Both the position numbers and the translations under genes were made by a program. From assembly GCA_028871455.1 (NCBI GenBank), contig JAGWNF010000010.1, positions 38,223 through 102,222 on the forward strand: a DNA stretch of 64,000 bases, read 5' to 3'. This DNA comes from Alphaproteobacteria bacterium. Lineage in GTDB: Bacteria; Pseudomonadota; Alphaproteobacteria; ATCC43930; CGMCC-115725. Shown piece after piece: positions 17,525 to 26,852 of this stretch (position 1 is its first letter; each line of letters starts with the position of its first letter). Below the pieces are notes generated by a model, which made no database searches, had not been told where the DNA came from, and worked only from the letters and a program-made list of their open reading frames with translations.

Positions 17525-20500
17525 TCAGCTCTTCAGCCGCCCGACCGCGTTGGCGAGGATGAGATAGAGCTTGCCGACGTCGGCCGTGACGAAGGTCGTA
17601 CCGAGCACGTCGAGATGGTCGCAGGCGCGCGCCTGCGCCAGCAGATTCTCGAACTGGTCGAGATAATTCTGCGCGTGGCCGCGGAAGACCAGGTCTTCCT
17701 CGTATTTCTTCTTGATCGCGACCGTCGCCTGGCGCTCCTGCGCCTGCAGCAGATGACGGATGAAGACGCCGCGCTCGCCGGCATGGAATCGGCGCCAAAT
17801 GGCTTCCGGCACCGGCTGGTCGAGCGCCTTGGTGATTTCGACCGACAACGACTGCAATGTCTCGATCATGTAGGTGGCGCCACGCAGGAAGGTCTCCTGC
17901 TGGTTGGCGATCGACTGATCCTTGGCGCGCTTGGCGGCGCCGACGGCCTCGTCAGCCACCTTGAGCATCGTGTTGGTCTGCTCGGAGAATAAGGCGGCGG
18001 CGTCGTGCGCCGTGCGGTTGATGTGCTCGGCCGCGGCGACCAGGGTAGAAGTTTGCTTGTCGTAGCCGGAGATCACGTCGCGCAGCTTCTCGACCGCCAG
18101 GTCAGTTGCACCGTTGAGCTGCGCCGCATGGTCGGAAAGCGCCGCGCGCACGCCTTCGAGCCGCCGCGTCGTCGCGTCGAGCGCGCCGTTGAGCTCGCGC
18201 AGCTGATGGCGCATGGTCTCGGTAGCCTTGTCGCCCTGCTCGGTCATGGCCGTGCCGGTCGCGGCCAGCTCAGCCAGTTGCGATTCCGCGACCGCGCCCA
18301 TCTCCTGGAGGCGCGTCGCGACCGTGTCGGTGACGTTGCCGATCGACGAAAAATGCTCGTTGAGTGCGTTGCGGGCGGCCTCGACGCGCGTGACGGTGCG
18401 CTCGATCGCGACGGCGAGCTGCTGAACCTGCTGGCCGAAGAGCGTGCTGACTTCCTCCAACTTGACGCGCGCCTCGTCGCCCGCGGCGACCACCGCCATG
18501 CTGCCCTCGCCGAAGCGCGCGCCGAGCGCATCGATCTGGGTCTCGGCCTGGCCGACAGCGTCGGAGATCTCCTTGGCACGTGCGCGCAGCGTCTCGCCCG
18601 TCGTCGCCAGCTGCTGCAGCGCCAGCTCGCTCACCTGGCCCAAGATGCGGCCCTGTTCGGCAAAAATCTGACCGACCTCCTCGGCGCGGCCGACCGCGCG
18701 ATCGCTCGCCTGCGTCAGCTCGCCGACGCCGATTCGCAGCGAACTCTCGAAACGCGTGCCGAGATCGGCCAGGCCCTCGGCGCCGATCTTCATTTCGGCG
18801 AGCTGCCGCGTCAGCGCTCCGCCGACCGTGTCCGCCTGCGCCGCAATCGCTGCCGCCGCATCACGCAGCCGTTCGGCGTTGCTCTCGAAGGCCTGCCCAG
18901 CGCCATGGGCGTTGTGCATCGCCAATTCCGTGGCGCGCGCAAGATCCTCGGTGTGCTGCTGCAGCTTTCCCTGGATTTCGGTGACCTCCGCGCCGATCGC
19001 TTCGCGCGTCTGAGTGAAGCGCGCCACCTCGCGGCCGAAATTTTCGCCGAGCGCCGCGACACGCTGCTCGGTTTCGTCCGTCGCCGAGCGCAGACCTTCG
19101 ATCTGCTGACGCAAGGCGTCGCCGCCCTGATTGAAGCGCACGGTGCTTTCACCGATCGTCGCCGCCAGCCGCCGCGCCTCTTCGTCGAAGCCGCCTCCGG
19201 CCCGGGCGAGGCCGGATCGGGCCTGCTCGGCCGCCAGCTCGATTTCGTTGACGCGTGCGCCCAAGCTGGCGCTGCCGGCCTCGATGGCCGTGACCGCATT
19301 GCGGATGCTGCGCGCGCCGGCCTCTGCCGCGGTGGTCGCCTCGGCGCCGTGGACGCGCAAGCTCTCGCCGGCAGCCAGCATATTGGCGATCGCGCGCTCG
19401 TTCTGTGTCGCCAGCTCTTGCGTGCGCTGCCGCGCCAGTTCGGCCATCTCGTCGAAGCGCGCGCCGCCATGCCGCACCGTCGCGTCGAGCGTCTCGGTTT
19501 CGCGCGCCACGCCGGCGCCGACTTCCTTGAGGCGCAACAGCGCCTGGTCGGCGGCTTCATTGAGCGTTTGCACTCGCCTTATCAGAGCCTCGCCGGCCGC
19601 TTCCGCGTCCTTGGCCGCTTCGGCCGACTGACGCGAGAGTTGCTCGGTTACGCCGCGGAACTTGTCGGCAAGGGTCTCGGCGCGATCGAGCGCGGCCGAC
19701 GCCGGCGCCACCGCGGCGGCGGCCTCGTTGGCGATGCGCTGCGAGGCGCCGTCGAGGTTGCGCGCCGCCTCGTCGAGCCGGCCGCCGATCGTCTTCGCTT
19801 CCTCGCTCACGCGCGCAAGCGCACCCTCGGTGCTGCGCTCGATCGCCAGGCGTAGGGCGTCGGCCTCGGTGGCGACGCGGCCCGCTGCAAGCGTCGTGTC
19901 GCGCGTCAGGCGTTCGGTCGCGCGTTCGAACTCCGCCGTTGCGTTCGTGCCGATGCGGTCGAGCGCCTGGGCGAGGTTGCGCTCGATCGCGGCGCCGCGT
20001 TCGTCGGCGTGCCGGCCGCTGGTCTCGACCGCACGATCGACCGCCTTCTCGACCTCGTCGACGTGCTCGGCAAGGCGCTTCATCACGTCGTCGAGATCGC
20101 GGCCGATGGCGCGTTCGAGCGCGGCGGCGTCGTTCGACAACGTGTCCACTAAGCGGTTGATCGGCGCCACCGCCTGATCGAGATCGCTGCGCGCGTATTC
20201 GGCACGCTCCATCGCGGCGTTGACCGTGCGCATCGAATCATGCAGCCGCTCGCCAAGCGTGTCGGCCGCACCTTCGATGCGCTGCACCGTTTGGTCGACG
20301 GCGCCAGCGAGTTCCTCCGCTTGCCGGCGGAGCGCGTTGAGCGCCTCGTGCGCGCGTCGGTCGCGTTCCTCCGACGGCGAATAGAGCCGATCGAGCTGAT
20401 CGGCGAGCCGCGTCGAAACCGTGGCGAATTCGGTGGCCCGCCGACGCACGACCATCGCCGCCCAGATGACCAGCGCCGGCAGCACGACCCAGATGACGAC

Positions 20501-20641
20501 GACCGCGAGGGAAAGCGGCGGCAGCGCCAGCACCGTGCGCCAGCCGGTGACGAACTGGACGAACAGCGCACACAGAACGATCCACCCGGCCGCCAAAGCC
20601 GGTCCGGACAGCCAGCGTCGCATCCCGCTCGACGACTCCAA
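17525..20641 (-). CDS. Large membrane-anchored coiled-coil protein, TipN-like architecture
   Basis: The protein has 1038 residues. Two adjacent membrane segments lie near the N-terminus (about 14-34 and 38-63), followed by some 850 residues of alanine/glutamate-rich heptad sequence, predicted coiled coil. A conserved-looking globular end (about 930-1038) has IKKKYEED, FENLLAQA and TADVGKLYLILA. The two-TM plus giant coiled-coil plan recalls the alphaproteobacterial polarity factor TipN, and methyl-accepting-like segments are absent. Homology to TipN is not established here. The frame is far longer than any shadow ORF on the other strand, and composition fits real coding. Confidence 0.75.
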   Translation of the reverse strand: MESSSGMRRWLSGPALAAGWIVLCALFVQFVTGWRTVLALPPLSLAVVVIWVVLPALVIWAAMVVRRRATEFATVSTRLADQLDRLYSPSEERDRRAHEALNALRRQAEELAGAVDQTVQRIEGAADTLGERLHDSMRTVNAAMERAEYARSDLDQAVAPINRLVDTLSNDAAALERAIGRDLDDVMKRLAEHVDEVEKAVDRAVETSGRHADERGAAIERNLAQALDRIGTNATAEFERATERLTRDTTLAAGRVATEADALRLAIERSTEGALARVSEEAKTIGGRLDEAARNLDGASQRIANEAAAAVAPASAALDRAETLADKFRGVTEQLSRQSAEAAKDAEAAGEALIRRVQTLNEAADQALLRLKEVGAGVARETETLDATVRHGGARFDEMAELARQRTQELATQNERAIANMLAAGESLRVHGAEATTAAEAGARSIRNAVTAIEAGSASLGARVNEIELAAEQARSGLARAGGGFDEEARRLAATIGESTVRFNQGGDALRQQIEGLRSATDETEQRVAALGENFGREVARFTQTREAIGAEVTEIQGKLQQHTEDLARATELAMHNAHGAGQAFESNAERLRDAAAAIAAQADTVGGALTRQLAEMKIGAEGLADLGTRFESSLRIGVGELTQASDRAVGRAEEVGQIFAEQGRILGQVSELALQQLATTGETLRARAKEISDAVGQAETQIDALGARFGEGSMAVVAAGDEARVKLEEVSTLFGQQVQQLAVAIERTVTRVEAARNALNEHFSSIGNVTDTVATRLQEMGAVAESQLAELAATGTAMTEQGDKATETMRHQLRELNGALDATTRRLEGVRAALSDHAAQLNGATDLAVEKLRDVISGYDKQTSTLVAAAEHINRTAHDAAALFSEQTNTMLKVADEAVGAAKRAKDQSIANQQETFLRGATYMIETLQSLSVEITKALDQPVPEAIWRRFHAGERGVFIRHLLQAQERQATVAIKKKYEEDLVFRGHAQNYLDQFENLLAQARACDHLDVLGTTFVTADVGKLYLILANAVGRLKS

Positions 20642-20710
20642 GAGCCTTCTCCCGCGCGCCGAAAGGTCGCCTATCCCTTCCGGCGCGTCAACGCAGGAGC
20701 GCGAGTCGCA

Positions 20711-21499
20711 CTAGAGGATCGCGCGCAGCGAATCGAGAACTGCGACCGGCTGCTCGACCATCAGCATATGGCCGCAGTCCCGCAGCACGATGCTGCGCGC
20801 CTGCGCGAAGTTGCCGGTGAAGGCCTCGGCCTGCTTCGCCGGCGTCATCCGGTCCTGCGCGCCCGAGAGCAGCAACACCGGGCAGCGCACCGCGCTCGCC
20901 GCGGCAAGCGCGCCCTGATAGCGGTCACAGGCCGCCAGATCGGCGGCGAGGCTCGGCGCCGGCGTCTGTTCGATCAGACGCAAGGCAGCGTCGGGCAGCA
21001 AAACGCCTGGCGTCGGATTGCCGCCAGTCAGGTTCTTGAGGCCGAAACTCCAGGCGACGATCAGCTCCGAAGCGAGATGGGCGCCGGCGCGCGCCGCGCC
21101 CAGAAGATCGGGATGGACACGCATCTGCGGCACGAATCCCAGGAGCGCCAGCGCCTCGCAGGCCGCGCCGGCGCGTGCGGCCGCTTCGAGCGCGACCAGC
21201 GAGCCCATGCTGTGGCCCGCCAGGCGAAAACACGCGACATCGAGCGTGGCAAGCGCGCGCAGCAACCAATCGGCGAGGACCTCGATGGTCTCGAGCGCCG
21301 GTCCGGCGCTGCCGCCATGGCCGGGAAAGTCGAACGCCAACACGTTGCGGCCGTGATGCGCCAGCGTGCGCGCCTGGAACGCCCAGATGGTGTGATTCAT
21401 CCCGGCGCCGTGCAGCAGCACGACCGTCGGCAGCGTCTTGTCGAAACCCCGGCCGCCAGTGCTGGCGACAACGCGCCGATCGCCGACGGCACAATCCAT
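20711..21499 (-). CDS. Alpha/beta-fold hydrolase
   Basis: This 262-residue alpha/beta hydrolase has the oxyanion region VVLLHGAGMN, the nucleophile elbow AGHSMGS (Ser in GHSMG), an acidic residue after the sixth strand in GAQDRMTP, and the catalytic histidine in DCGHMLM. It is a cytoplasmic enzyme of unknown substrate, likely an esterase or lactonase. It lies 31 bases downstream of the hydroxybutyrate dehydrogenase gene on the same strand, so a shared transcript and an ester or thioester substrate are plausible. Confidence 0.85.
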   Translation of the reverse strand: MDCAVGDRRVVASTGGRGFDKTLPTVVLLHGAGMNHTIWAFQARTLAHHGRNVLAFDFPGHGGSAGPALETIEVLADWLLRALATLDVACFRLAGHSMGSLVALEAAARAGAACEALALLGFVPQMRVHPDLLGAARAGAHLASELIVAWSFGLKNLTGGNPTPGVLLPDAALRLIEQTPAPSLAADLAACDRYQGALAAASAVRCPVLLLSGAQDRMTPAKQAEAFTGNFAQARSIVLRDCGHMLMVEQPVAVLDSLRAIL

Positions 21500-21530
21500 T
21501 TACGGTTTGGCCTCGGTCATCGGGCGCGGA

Positions 21531-22319
21531 TCAGCGCGCGAACCAGCCGCCGTCGACCGGCAATGCCGTGCCGGTCATGGTGGCGGCGCCGTCGCTGCAC
21601 AGGAAGACGGCGAGCGCGCCGAGCTGCTCGACGGTGACGAATTCGAGCATTTCCTGTTTCTCGCCGAGCAACTCCTTTGCCGTCTGCTCGACCGACTTGC
21701 CCTCCGCCTTGGCGCGCGCGGCGATCTGCTTCTCGACCAGCGGCGTCCGCACCCAGCCGGGGCAGATCGCGTTGCAAGTGATGCCGGCATTCGCCGTTTC
21801 GAGCGCCGTGACCTTGGTCAAGCCGACGATGCCGTGCTTGGCCGCGACGTAGCCGGCCTTCTGCACCGAGGCGACCAGACCGTGCGCCGACGCGATATTG
21901 ATGACGCGGCCCCACTTGCGCCGCTGCATGATCGGGAGCGCCGCCTTGGTGGCGTGGAACGCCGCCGACAGGTTGATGGCGATGATCGCGTCCCAGCGCT
22001 CCTCGGGAAAATCGACGATCGGCGCCACATGCTGGATGCCGGCGTTGTTGACCAGGATGTCGACCGAGCCGAGCTCTTTTTCCGTCGCCTGGATCAGGCC
22101 GCGGATCTCCGCCGGTTTCGACATGTCGGCGCCGTTGTAGGCGATCTTGGCGCTGTGTCGGCGGGCCAGGCTGTGCCGTAGGCTTTCGATCTCGGCGGCG
22201 TCGCCGAAGCCGTTGAGCATGACGTGTGCGCCTTCGGCGGCGAAGGCGGTGGCGATTGCCTTGCCGATGCCGCTGGTCGAGCCGGTGACGACGGCGCACT
22301 TCCCAGTCAATGAAGGCAT
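21531..22319 (-). CDS. bdhA: 3-hydroxybutyrate dehydrogenase
   Basis: This 262-residue short-chain dehydrogenase oxidises (R)-3-hydroxybutyrate to acetoacetate. It has VVTGSTSGIGKAIA, NNAGIQHVAPI (the NNAGIQHV form is typical of BdhA), INIASAHG, the catalytic YVAAKHG, CPGWVRTPLVEKQI and the C-terminal PVDGGW. These residues separate it from generic SDRs. In polyhydroxybutyrate-storing bacteria it uses storage-polymer breakdown products. The ATG at 22319 matches the family N-terminus. Confidence 0.92.
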   Translation of the reverse strand: MPSLTGKCAVVTGSTSGIGKAIATAFAAEGAHVMLNGFGDAAEIESLRHSLARRHSAKIAYNGADMSKPAEIRGLIQATEKELGSVDILVNNAGIQHVAPIVDFPEERWDAIIAINLSAAFHATKAALPIMQRRKWGRVINIASAHGLVASVQKAGYVAAKHGIVGLTKVTALETANAGITCNAICPGWVRTPLVEKQIAARAKAEGKSVEQTAKELLGEKQEMLEFVTVEQLGALAVFLCSDGAATMTGTALPVDGGWFAR

Positions 22320-22329
22320 GGAGAGGGCC

Positions 22330-22512
22330 CTATCGCTTGAACAAGCTTTCGGCGCCCCCGCGCTGCTTGCGCTTGCCGGCGATCTCGGCGCGGGCGCGCG
22401 CGATCTCGGCTTCGAGTTCGGCGATATAGGCTTCGAGCTCGGCGACGCCGAGCGGCGACAGGTCGCGTGGTTTGGGCTTCTGCCGTTGCGGCAGCAGGTC
22501 CTCTTCGTCCAT
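22330..22512 (-). CDS. DUF1192 small protein
   Basis: This 60-residue protein begins MDEEDLLPQ and continues with DLSPLGVAELEAYI and a short helical coiled-coil-like region with KRKQRGGAESLFKR at the end. This is the DUF1192 pattern, common in alphaproteobacteria and of unknown function. The ATG at 22512 is preferred over the longer frame because family members start MDEED or similar. It lies 11 bases upstream of bdhA on the same strand. Confidence 0.85.
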   Translation of the reverse strand: MDEEDLLPQRQKPKPRDLSPLGVAELEAYIAELEAEIARARAEIAGKRKQRGGAESLFKR

Positions 22513-22607
22513 GCCGGCCTCCCATGCGCCCGGTGACCGTTGCCAGTGTGGCGCGATCGGGCTAAGGGTGCAATCCACGCAAAACCACACGATCGAGGAT
22601 TGATTGC

Positions 22608-23609
22608 ATGTCCGCTCTGCCTGCCGAAACCGCCGTCATCGAGATTCGCGAGCCGGGTGCGCCCGACGTGCTGCACCTTGCCCGGCGGCCGATGCCGAAA
22701 CCCGGCGCCGGCGAGGTGCTGATCAAGGTCGAGGCGGCCGGCGTCAATCGGCCTGACGTCGCGCAGCGCCAGGGCAACTATCCGCCGCCGCCGGGCGCCT
22801 CCGACATTCCAGGGCTCGAGATCGCGGGCACCGTGATCGCGTTCGGCCTCGGTGTCGATCGTCTCAAGGTCGGCGACAAGGTCTGCGCGCTGGTGACGGG
22901 TCATGGCTATGCCGAATACTGCGCCGCGCCCGAAGTGCAATGCCTACCGGCGCCGCAAGGCCTGTCGATGATCGAAGCCGCGGCCTTGCCCGAGACTTTT
23001 TTTACCGTATGGACCAATCTGTTCGAGCGCGGCCGCTTCAAGCGCGGTGAGAGCGTGCTGATTCACGGCGGCACCTCGGGAATCGGCACCACGGCGCTCC
23101 AGCTCGCGCGCGAGTTCGGCGCCAAGGACATCTTCGCCACCGCCGGCAGCGACGACAAATGCAGGGCCTGCGAGAAACTCGGCGCCACGCGCGCGATCGA
23201 CTACAAGCGCGAGGATTTCGTCAAGGTGGTGAAGGACGCGACCAACAAGCGCGGCGTCGATGTCATCCTCGATATGGTCTGCGGCTCCTATGTGCCGCGC
23301 AACATCAGCGCGCTCGCCGTCGATGGTCGCTGCGTGACGATCGCGCTCTTGGGCGGCAATCTCGCCGAGGTCAATTTCGGCGTCGTGATGATGAAGCGCC
23401 TGACGCTGACCGGCTCGACACTGCGCGCGCGCCCGGTCGAGCAGAAGGGCGCCATCGCCACGGCCCTCAAGCGCGAGGTTTGGCCGCTGCTCGACGCTGG
23501 CAAGGTCAAGCCGGTGATCTACAAGACCTTCCCGCTCAAGGACGCGGCGGCGGCCCACGCCCTGATGGAAACCTCGGCCCATATCGGCAAGATCGTATTG
23601 ACGGTGTGA
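22608..23609 (+). CDS. NAD(P)H:quinone oxidoreductase, zinc-independent MDR family
   Basis: This 333-residue medium-chain reductase of the quinone oxidoreductase (PIG3/QorA-like) type has EVLIKVEAAGVNRPD, QRQGNYPPPPGAS, an Ile-Pro-Gly-Leu-Glu block, and a nucleotide-binding HGGTSGIGTTALQLA. No zinc-ligand cysteine set is present. It reduces quinones or enones with NADPH. The start ATG at 22608 is convincing because SALPAETAVIEI precedes the first family strand. It is divergent from the DUF1192 gene. Confidence 0.9.
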   Translation: MSALPAETAVIEIREPGAPDVLHLARRPMPKPGAGEVLIKVEAAGVNRPDVAQRQGNYPPPPGASDIPGLEIAGTVIAFGLGVDRLKVGDKVCALVTGHGYAEYCAAPEVQCLPAPQGLSMIEAAALPETFFTVWTNLFERGRFKRGESVLIHGGTSGIGTTALQLAREFGAKDIFATAGSDDKCRACEKLGATRAIDYKREDFVKVVKDATNKRGVDVILDMVCGSYVPRNISALAVDGRCVTIALLGGNLAEVNFGVVMMKRLTLTGSTLRARPVEQKGAIATALKREVWPLLDAGKVKPVIYKTFPLKDAAAAHALMETSAHIGKIVLTV

Positions 23610-23733
23610 TGGGCGATTTCTGCTTTTCAGGCCGGGTCCGAGCGACTATATAGGGCCCATCCAGGACATGGGCATTTGGCCTTCAGCAGCGCTTGACGCG
23701 CGAGCGTGGCCATTGCCCCATCAGGAGAGATGC

Positions 23734-24336
23734 ATGTCGCTGCCGTTGATGCCCCGGGCCACCGCCGTCTGGCTGGTCGAGAACACCGCCTTGACCTTCG
23801 ACCAGATCGGCGACTTTACGGGCCTGCACGCGCTCGAGGTTCAGGCGATCGCCGACGGCGAGGTATCGACCCAGATGCATGGCCTCGATCCGATCGCCAA
23901 TGGCCAACTCACGCTCGACGAGATCGAGCGTTGCCAGAAGGACCCCGAGGCGCGGCTCAAGCTCGCCAAGGAGGCGCTGCCCGAACAGGTGGTGAAGCAC
24001 AAGGGCCCACGCTACACGCCGATCGCCAAGCGGCAGGACAAGCCCGATGCGATCTCCTGGCTGCTGAAGAGCCATCCCGAATTGAGCGACGGCCAGATCT
24101 CGAAACTCGTCGGCACGACCAAGCCGACCATCCACGCCGTGCGCGACCGCACGCATTGGAACACGCCCAACATCAAGCCGCGCCATCCGGTGGCGCTGGG
24201 CCTCTGCACCATGGAGGACCTGGAGAAGGCGGTGGCGCGCGCCAACCGCGGCAAGAAGCCGGAAGAAGGCAAGCCGCTGGTCCAGCCGCCGGGCGCCGAG
24301 GACGTCGCCGCCGCTTCGGAAGAGCCGGCGGCTTAG
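23734..24336 (+). CDS. trcR: Cell-cycle transcriptional regulator TrcR (DUF1013)
   Basis: This 200-residue protein of the alphaproteobacterial DUF1013 family has PRATAVWLVENTALTFDQI, DFTGLH, the HTH-like SDGQISKLVGTTKPTIHAVRDRTHWN, and an NIKPRHPVALGLC end. TrcR was described as a cell-cycle transcription factor acting with RNA polymerase in alphaproteobacteria. The C-terminal tail is acidic and alanine-rich. The ATG at 23734 follows AGGAGA. It is a strong marker for the taxonomic placement of this window. Confidence 0.9.
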   Translation: MSLPLMPRATAVWLVENTALTFDQIGDFTGLHALEVQAIADGEVSTQMHGLDPIANGQLTLDEIERCQKDPEARLKLAKEALPEQVVKHKGPRYTPIAKRQDKPDAISWLLKSHPELSDGQISKLVGTTKPTIHAVRDRTHWNTPNIKPRHPVALGLCTMEDLEKAVARANRGKKPEEGKPLVQPPGAEDVAAASEEPAA

Positions 24337-24373
24337 CTGTTAGATTCTCGATGCTCGTTAGTTCGCGACTGAG

Positions 24374-24449
24374 GATTCACCGGGTGAATCGACGGCATTG
24401 GTGATTGCGAAAGACGTCAGATCGCTAAGCGAGACATCATGATCTCGCT
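24374..24449 (+). repeat. Two inverted repeats before a small membrane-protein gene
   Basis: GATTCACC (24374-24381) and GGTGAATC (24383-24390) form a near-continuous 17-base palindrome. AGCGAGA (24428-24434) pairs with TCTCGCT (24443-24449) across 8 bases. Both lie in the 130-base gap between trcR and the small gene at 24470. They could be operator sites or RNA hairpins; nothing here decides which. Confidence 0.45.
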
Positions 24450-24469
24450 CGTATATGGGGGAATGGATT

Positions 24470-24811
24470 ATGGCGGGGTTTTTGGCCGGCTTGGTCAATT
24501 CTTTGCCATCCGTCGCTGCCATCGTGGCAGTTGGCGGCTTCGTCTTTTCGGTCGTCAAGTGGTACGACGTGCGAAGCCGCCAACTAAAGAAAGAGCGCTG
24601 GCAGGACTATACGAATGCGCTATCGACAGCCTGGGGTTGGAAGGACGGCGAAATAAACAAACCGGTCGGCGCAGCAGAACAGATCGTCGCTGTTTATCGT
24701 CTTATCGAGTTTGAAGAATACGCGTTCATCACTGTCGCGGGTTTAGAACGCGCTTCCGGCGGTGGTACGGCCGGCTGGATACAACTGTTCGGCCTGCAAT
24801 TGATGACGTAG
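24470..24811 (+). CDS. Small single-membrane-span protein, function unknown
   Basis: This frame encodes 113 residues (or 118 if an ATG at 24455 is used). I do not recognise it. The N-terminus has a hydrophobic segment (about residues 4-30, with SLPSVAAIVAVGGFVFSVV) followed by a basic, lysine-rich stretch and then a soluble helical part. Base composition is more AT-rich than the neighbours and its codon use differs, suggesting an acquired gene. I prefer 24470 because GGGGGAA lies upstream. It stands alone between trcR and the convergent prpE. Confidence 0.5.
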   Translation: MAGFLAGLVNSLPSVAAIVAVGGFVFSVVKWYDVRSRQLKKERWQDYTNALSTAWGWKDGEINKPVGAAEQIVAVYRLIEFEEYAFITVAGLERASGGGTAGWIQLFGLQLMT

Positions 24812-24885
24812 TCAAAATCATTCGTGCGCAAAGGGCTTACAAACGTCAGGCTACCCGTTATACGCCAAGCTAGTAGATATAGCGC

Positions 24886-26787
24886 TTAGCCGCCCTTCGC
24901 ATACCCCGCTTCTTTAAGATGTCCCGCGATCTCGCCGAGGATGGCGGGATCGTCGATGATCGCCGGCGTCTTATATTCCTCGCCGTCGGCTATCTTGCGC
25001 ATGGTACCGCGCAGGATCTTGCCCGAGCGCGTCTTCGGCAGGCGCTCGACCACCAGCGCGGTCTTGAAGCTCGCCACCGGACCGATGCGCTCGCGCACCA
25101 GGCTCACCGCCTCGCTGGCGATATCCTTCGGCGCCTTCTTGGCGCCTGCCTTCAGTACCAGGAAGCCCACCGGCACCTGGCCCTTGAGCGCGTCGCCGGC
25201 GCCGATCACCGCGCATTCCGCGACCTCGGGGTGAGAAGCGAGTACTTCCTCGATGGCACCCGTGGACAAGCGGTGGCCGGCGACATTGATGATGTCGTCG
25301 GTACGCGCCATGACGAAGACGTAGCCGTCGTCGTCCATGTAGCCGGCGTCGGCGGTGAGATAATAGCCCGGATAATCGGCGAGATAGGATTTGACGAAGC
25401 GGTCGTCGGCGTTCCACAGCGTCGGCGCGAAGCCGGGCGGCATCGGCAGCTTGATGCAGAGCGCGCCGATCTCGCCGGGTTTCATCTCCGCGCCGTCCGG
25501 CGCCAGCACGTGCAGGTCGTAGCCCGGCGCCGGCAGCGTCGGCGAACCATGCTTGACCGGTAGCTGGCCGAGGCCGATGCAGTTTGCGCAAATCGCCCAG
25601 CCGGTCTCGGTCTGCCACCAATGGTCGATCACCGGCACGTCGAGATGCGTCTCGGCCCATGAGAGGGTCGGCGGATCGGCGCGCTCGCCGGCCAGGAACA
25701 ACGTGCGGAACTTCGACAGGTCGTATTTGCCGATCAGTGTCCCATCGGGATCCTCGCGCTTGATGGCCCGGAATGCCGTCGGCGCGGTGAACATGGCGAC
25801 GGCGCCGTGCTGCGCGATGATACGCCAGAAGGTTCCGGCGTCCGGCGTGCCGACCGGCTTGCCTTCGAACAGGATGGTGGTGAGGCCGTAGAGCAGTGGC
25901 GCGTAGACGATGTAGCTGTGACCGACGACCCAGCCGACGTCGGAGGCGGTGAACCAGGTCTCGCCCGGCGTCAGGCCGTAGACGTTCTTCATCGACCAGG
26001 CCAGTGCGACGGCGTGGCCGCCGTTGTCGCGCACGATGCCTTTCGGCATGCCGGTCGTGCCGGAGGTGTAGAGGATATAGAGCGGATCGGTCGCTTCGAC
26101 GGCGACGCAGGCCGCGGGCGACGCCTTGGCGACCTCGTCCTGCCAGTCGAAATCGCGGTCCTTGACGAAATCGCAGGCGAGCTGATCGCGTTGCAGGATG
26201 AAGCAGGCTTCGGGCTTGCTCTTGGCCAGCACGATCGCCTGATCGAGCAGCGGCTTGTATGGAACGATACGGTTGACCTCGATGCCGCAGGATGCCGACA
26301 GGATCAGGCGCGGCTTGGCGTCATCGATGCGCGTCGCCAGTTCCGGCGCGGCGAAGCCGCCGAAGACGACGGAATGGATGGCGCCGAGCCGCGCGCAGGC
26401 GAGCATCGCCATGGCGGCTTCGGGAATCATGGGCATATAGATCAGCACGCGGTCGCCCTTGCACACGCCATGCATGCGCAGCGCGCCGGCCAGTAGCGCG
26501 ACCTCGTCACGCAGCTCGCGATAGCTGAATTTGCGCACCGTGCCGGTGACCGGACTGTCGTAGATCAGCGCCGTCTGGCTGGCGCGGCCGCCATCGACGT
26601 GGCGGTCGAGAGCATTGAAACAGGTGTTGAGGCGAGCGCCCCGGAACCACCGATAGAAAGGTGGCCGGCTAACGTCGAGCACCGCGTCCCATCGCTTTTC
26701 CCAGTCGATCGCCTGGGCGGCTTCGGCCCAGAATCCTTCCCGGTCGACCAGCGAGCGGCGGTGGACCGCGGCGTAACGGCTGGTCAT
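24886..26787 (-). CDS. prpE: Propionate--CoA ligase (AMP-forming)
   Basis: This 633-residue ANL-superfamily enzyme activates propionate (or acetate) to the acyl-CoA via an acyl-adenylate. It has YTSGTTGMPKGIVRDNGGH, the PrpE-like P-loop, FTASDVGWVVGHSYI, DHWWQTETGW, and the C-terminal PKTRSGKILRG with the catalytic lysine. The RDNGGH form separates PrpE from acetyl-CoA synthetase (TGGY-type), and the length fits. It is transcribed towards the small gene at 24470 and away from the pseudogene at 26853. Confidence 0.9.
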   Translation of the reverse strand: MTSRYAAVHRRSLVDREGFWAEAAQAIDWEKRWDAVLDVSRPPFYRWFRGARLNTCFNALDRHVDGGRASQTALIYDSPVTGTVRKFSYRELRDEVALLAGALRMHGVCKGDRVLIYMPMIPEAAMAMLACARLGAIHSVVFGGFAAPELATRIDDAKPRLILSASCGIEVNRIVPYKPLLDQAIVLAKSKPEACFILQRDQLACDFVKDRDFDWQDEVAKASPAACVAVEATDPLYILYTSGTTGMPKGIVRDNGGHAVALAWSMKNVYGLTPGETWFTASDVGWVVGHSYIVYAPLLYGLTTILFEGKPVGTPDAGTFWRIIAQHGAVAMFTAPTAFRAIKREDPDGTLIGKYDLSKFRTLFLAGERADPPTLSWAETHLDVPVIDHWWQTETGWAICANCIGLGQLPVKHGSPTLPAPGYDLHVLAPDGAEMKPGEIGALCIKLPMPPGFAPTLWNADDRFVKSYLADYPGYYLTADAGYMDDDGYVFVMARTDDIINVAGHRLSTGAIEEVLASHPEVAECAVIGAGDALKGQVPVGFLVLKAGAKKAPKDIASEAVSLVRERIGPVASFKTALVVERLPKTRSGKILRGTMRKIADGEEYKTPAIIDDPAILGEIAGHLKEAGYAKGG

Positions 26788-26852
26788 GGGCGGTTTCTCC
26801 CCTTACAACTCTGAGCCAAAGGCGGCCGCTTGTGAAGCCGCAGGAACGACGC

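Noticed and set aside
18005..19855. 616-residue plus-strand frame antisense to the coiled-coil gene
   Set aside because: The minus-strand frame is longer, has membrane segments, heptads and a globular end; the antisense frame lacks a ribosome-binding site and any recognisable domain.
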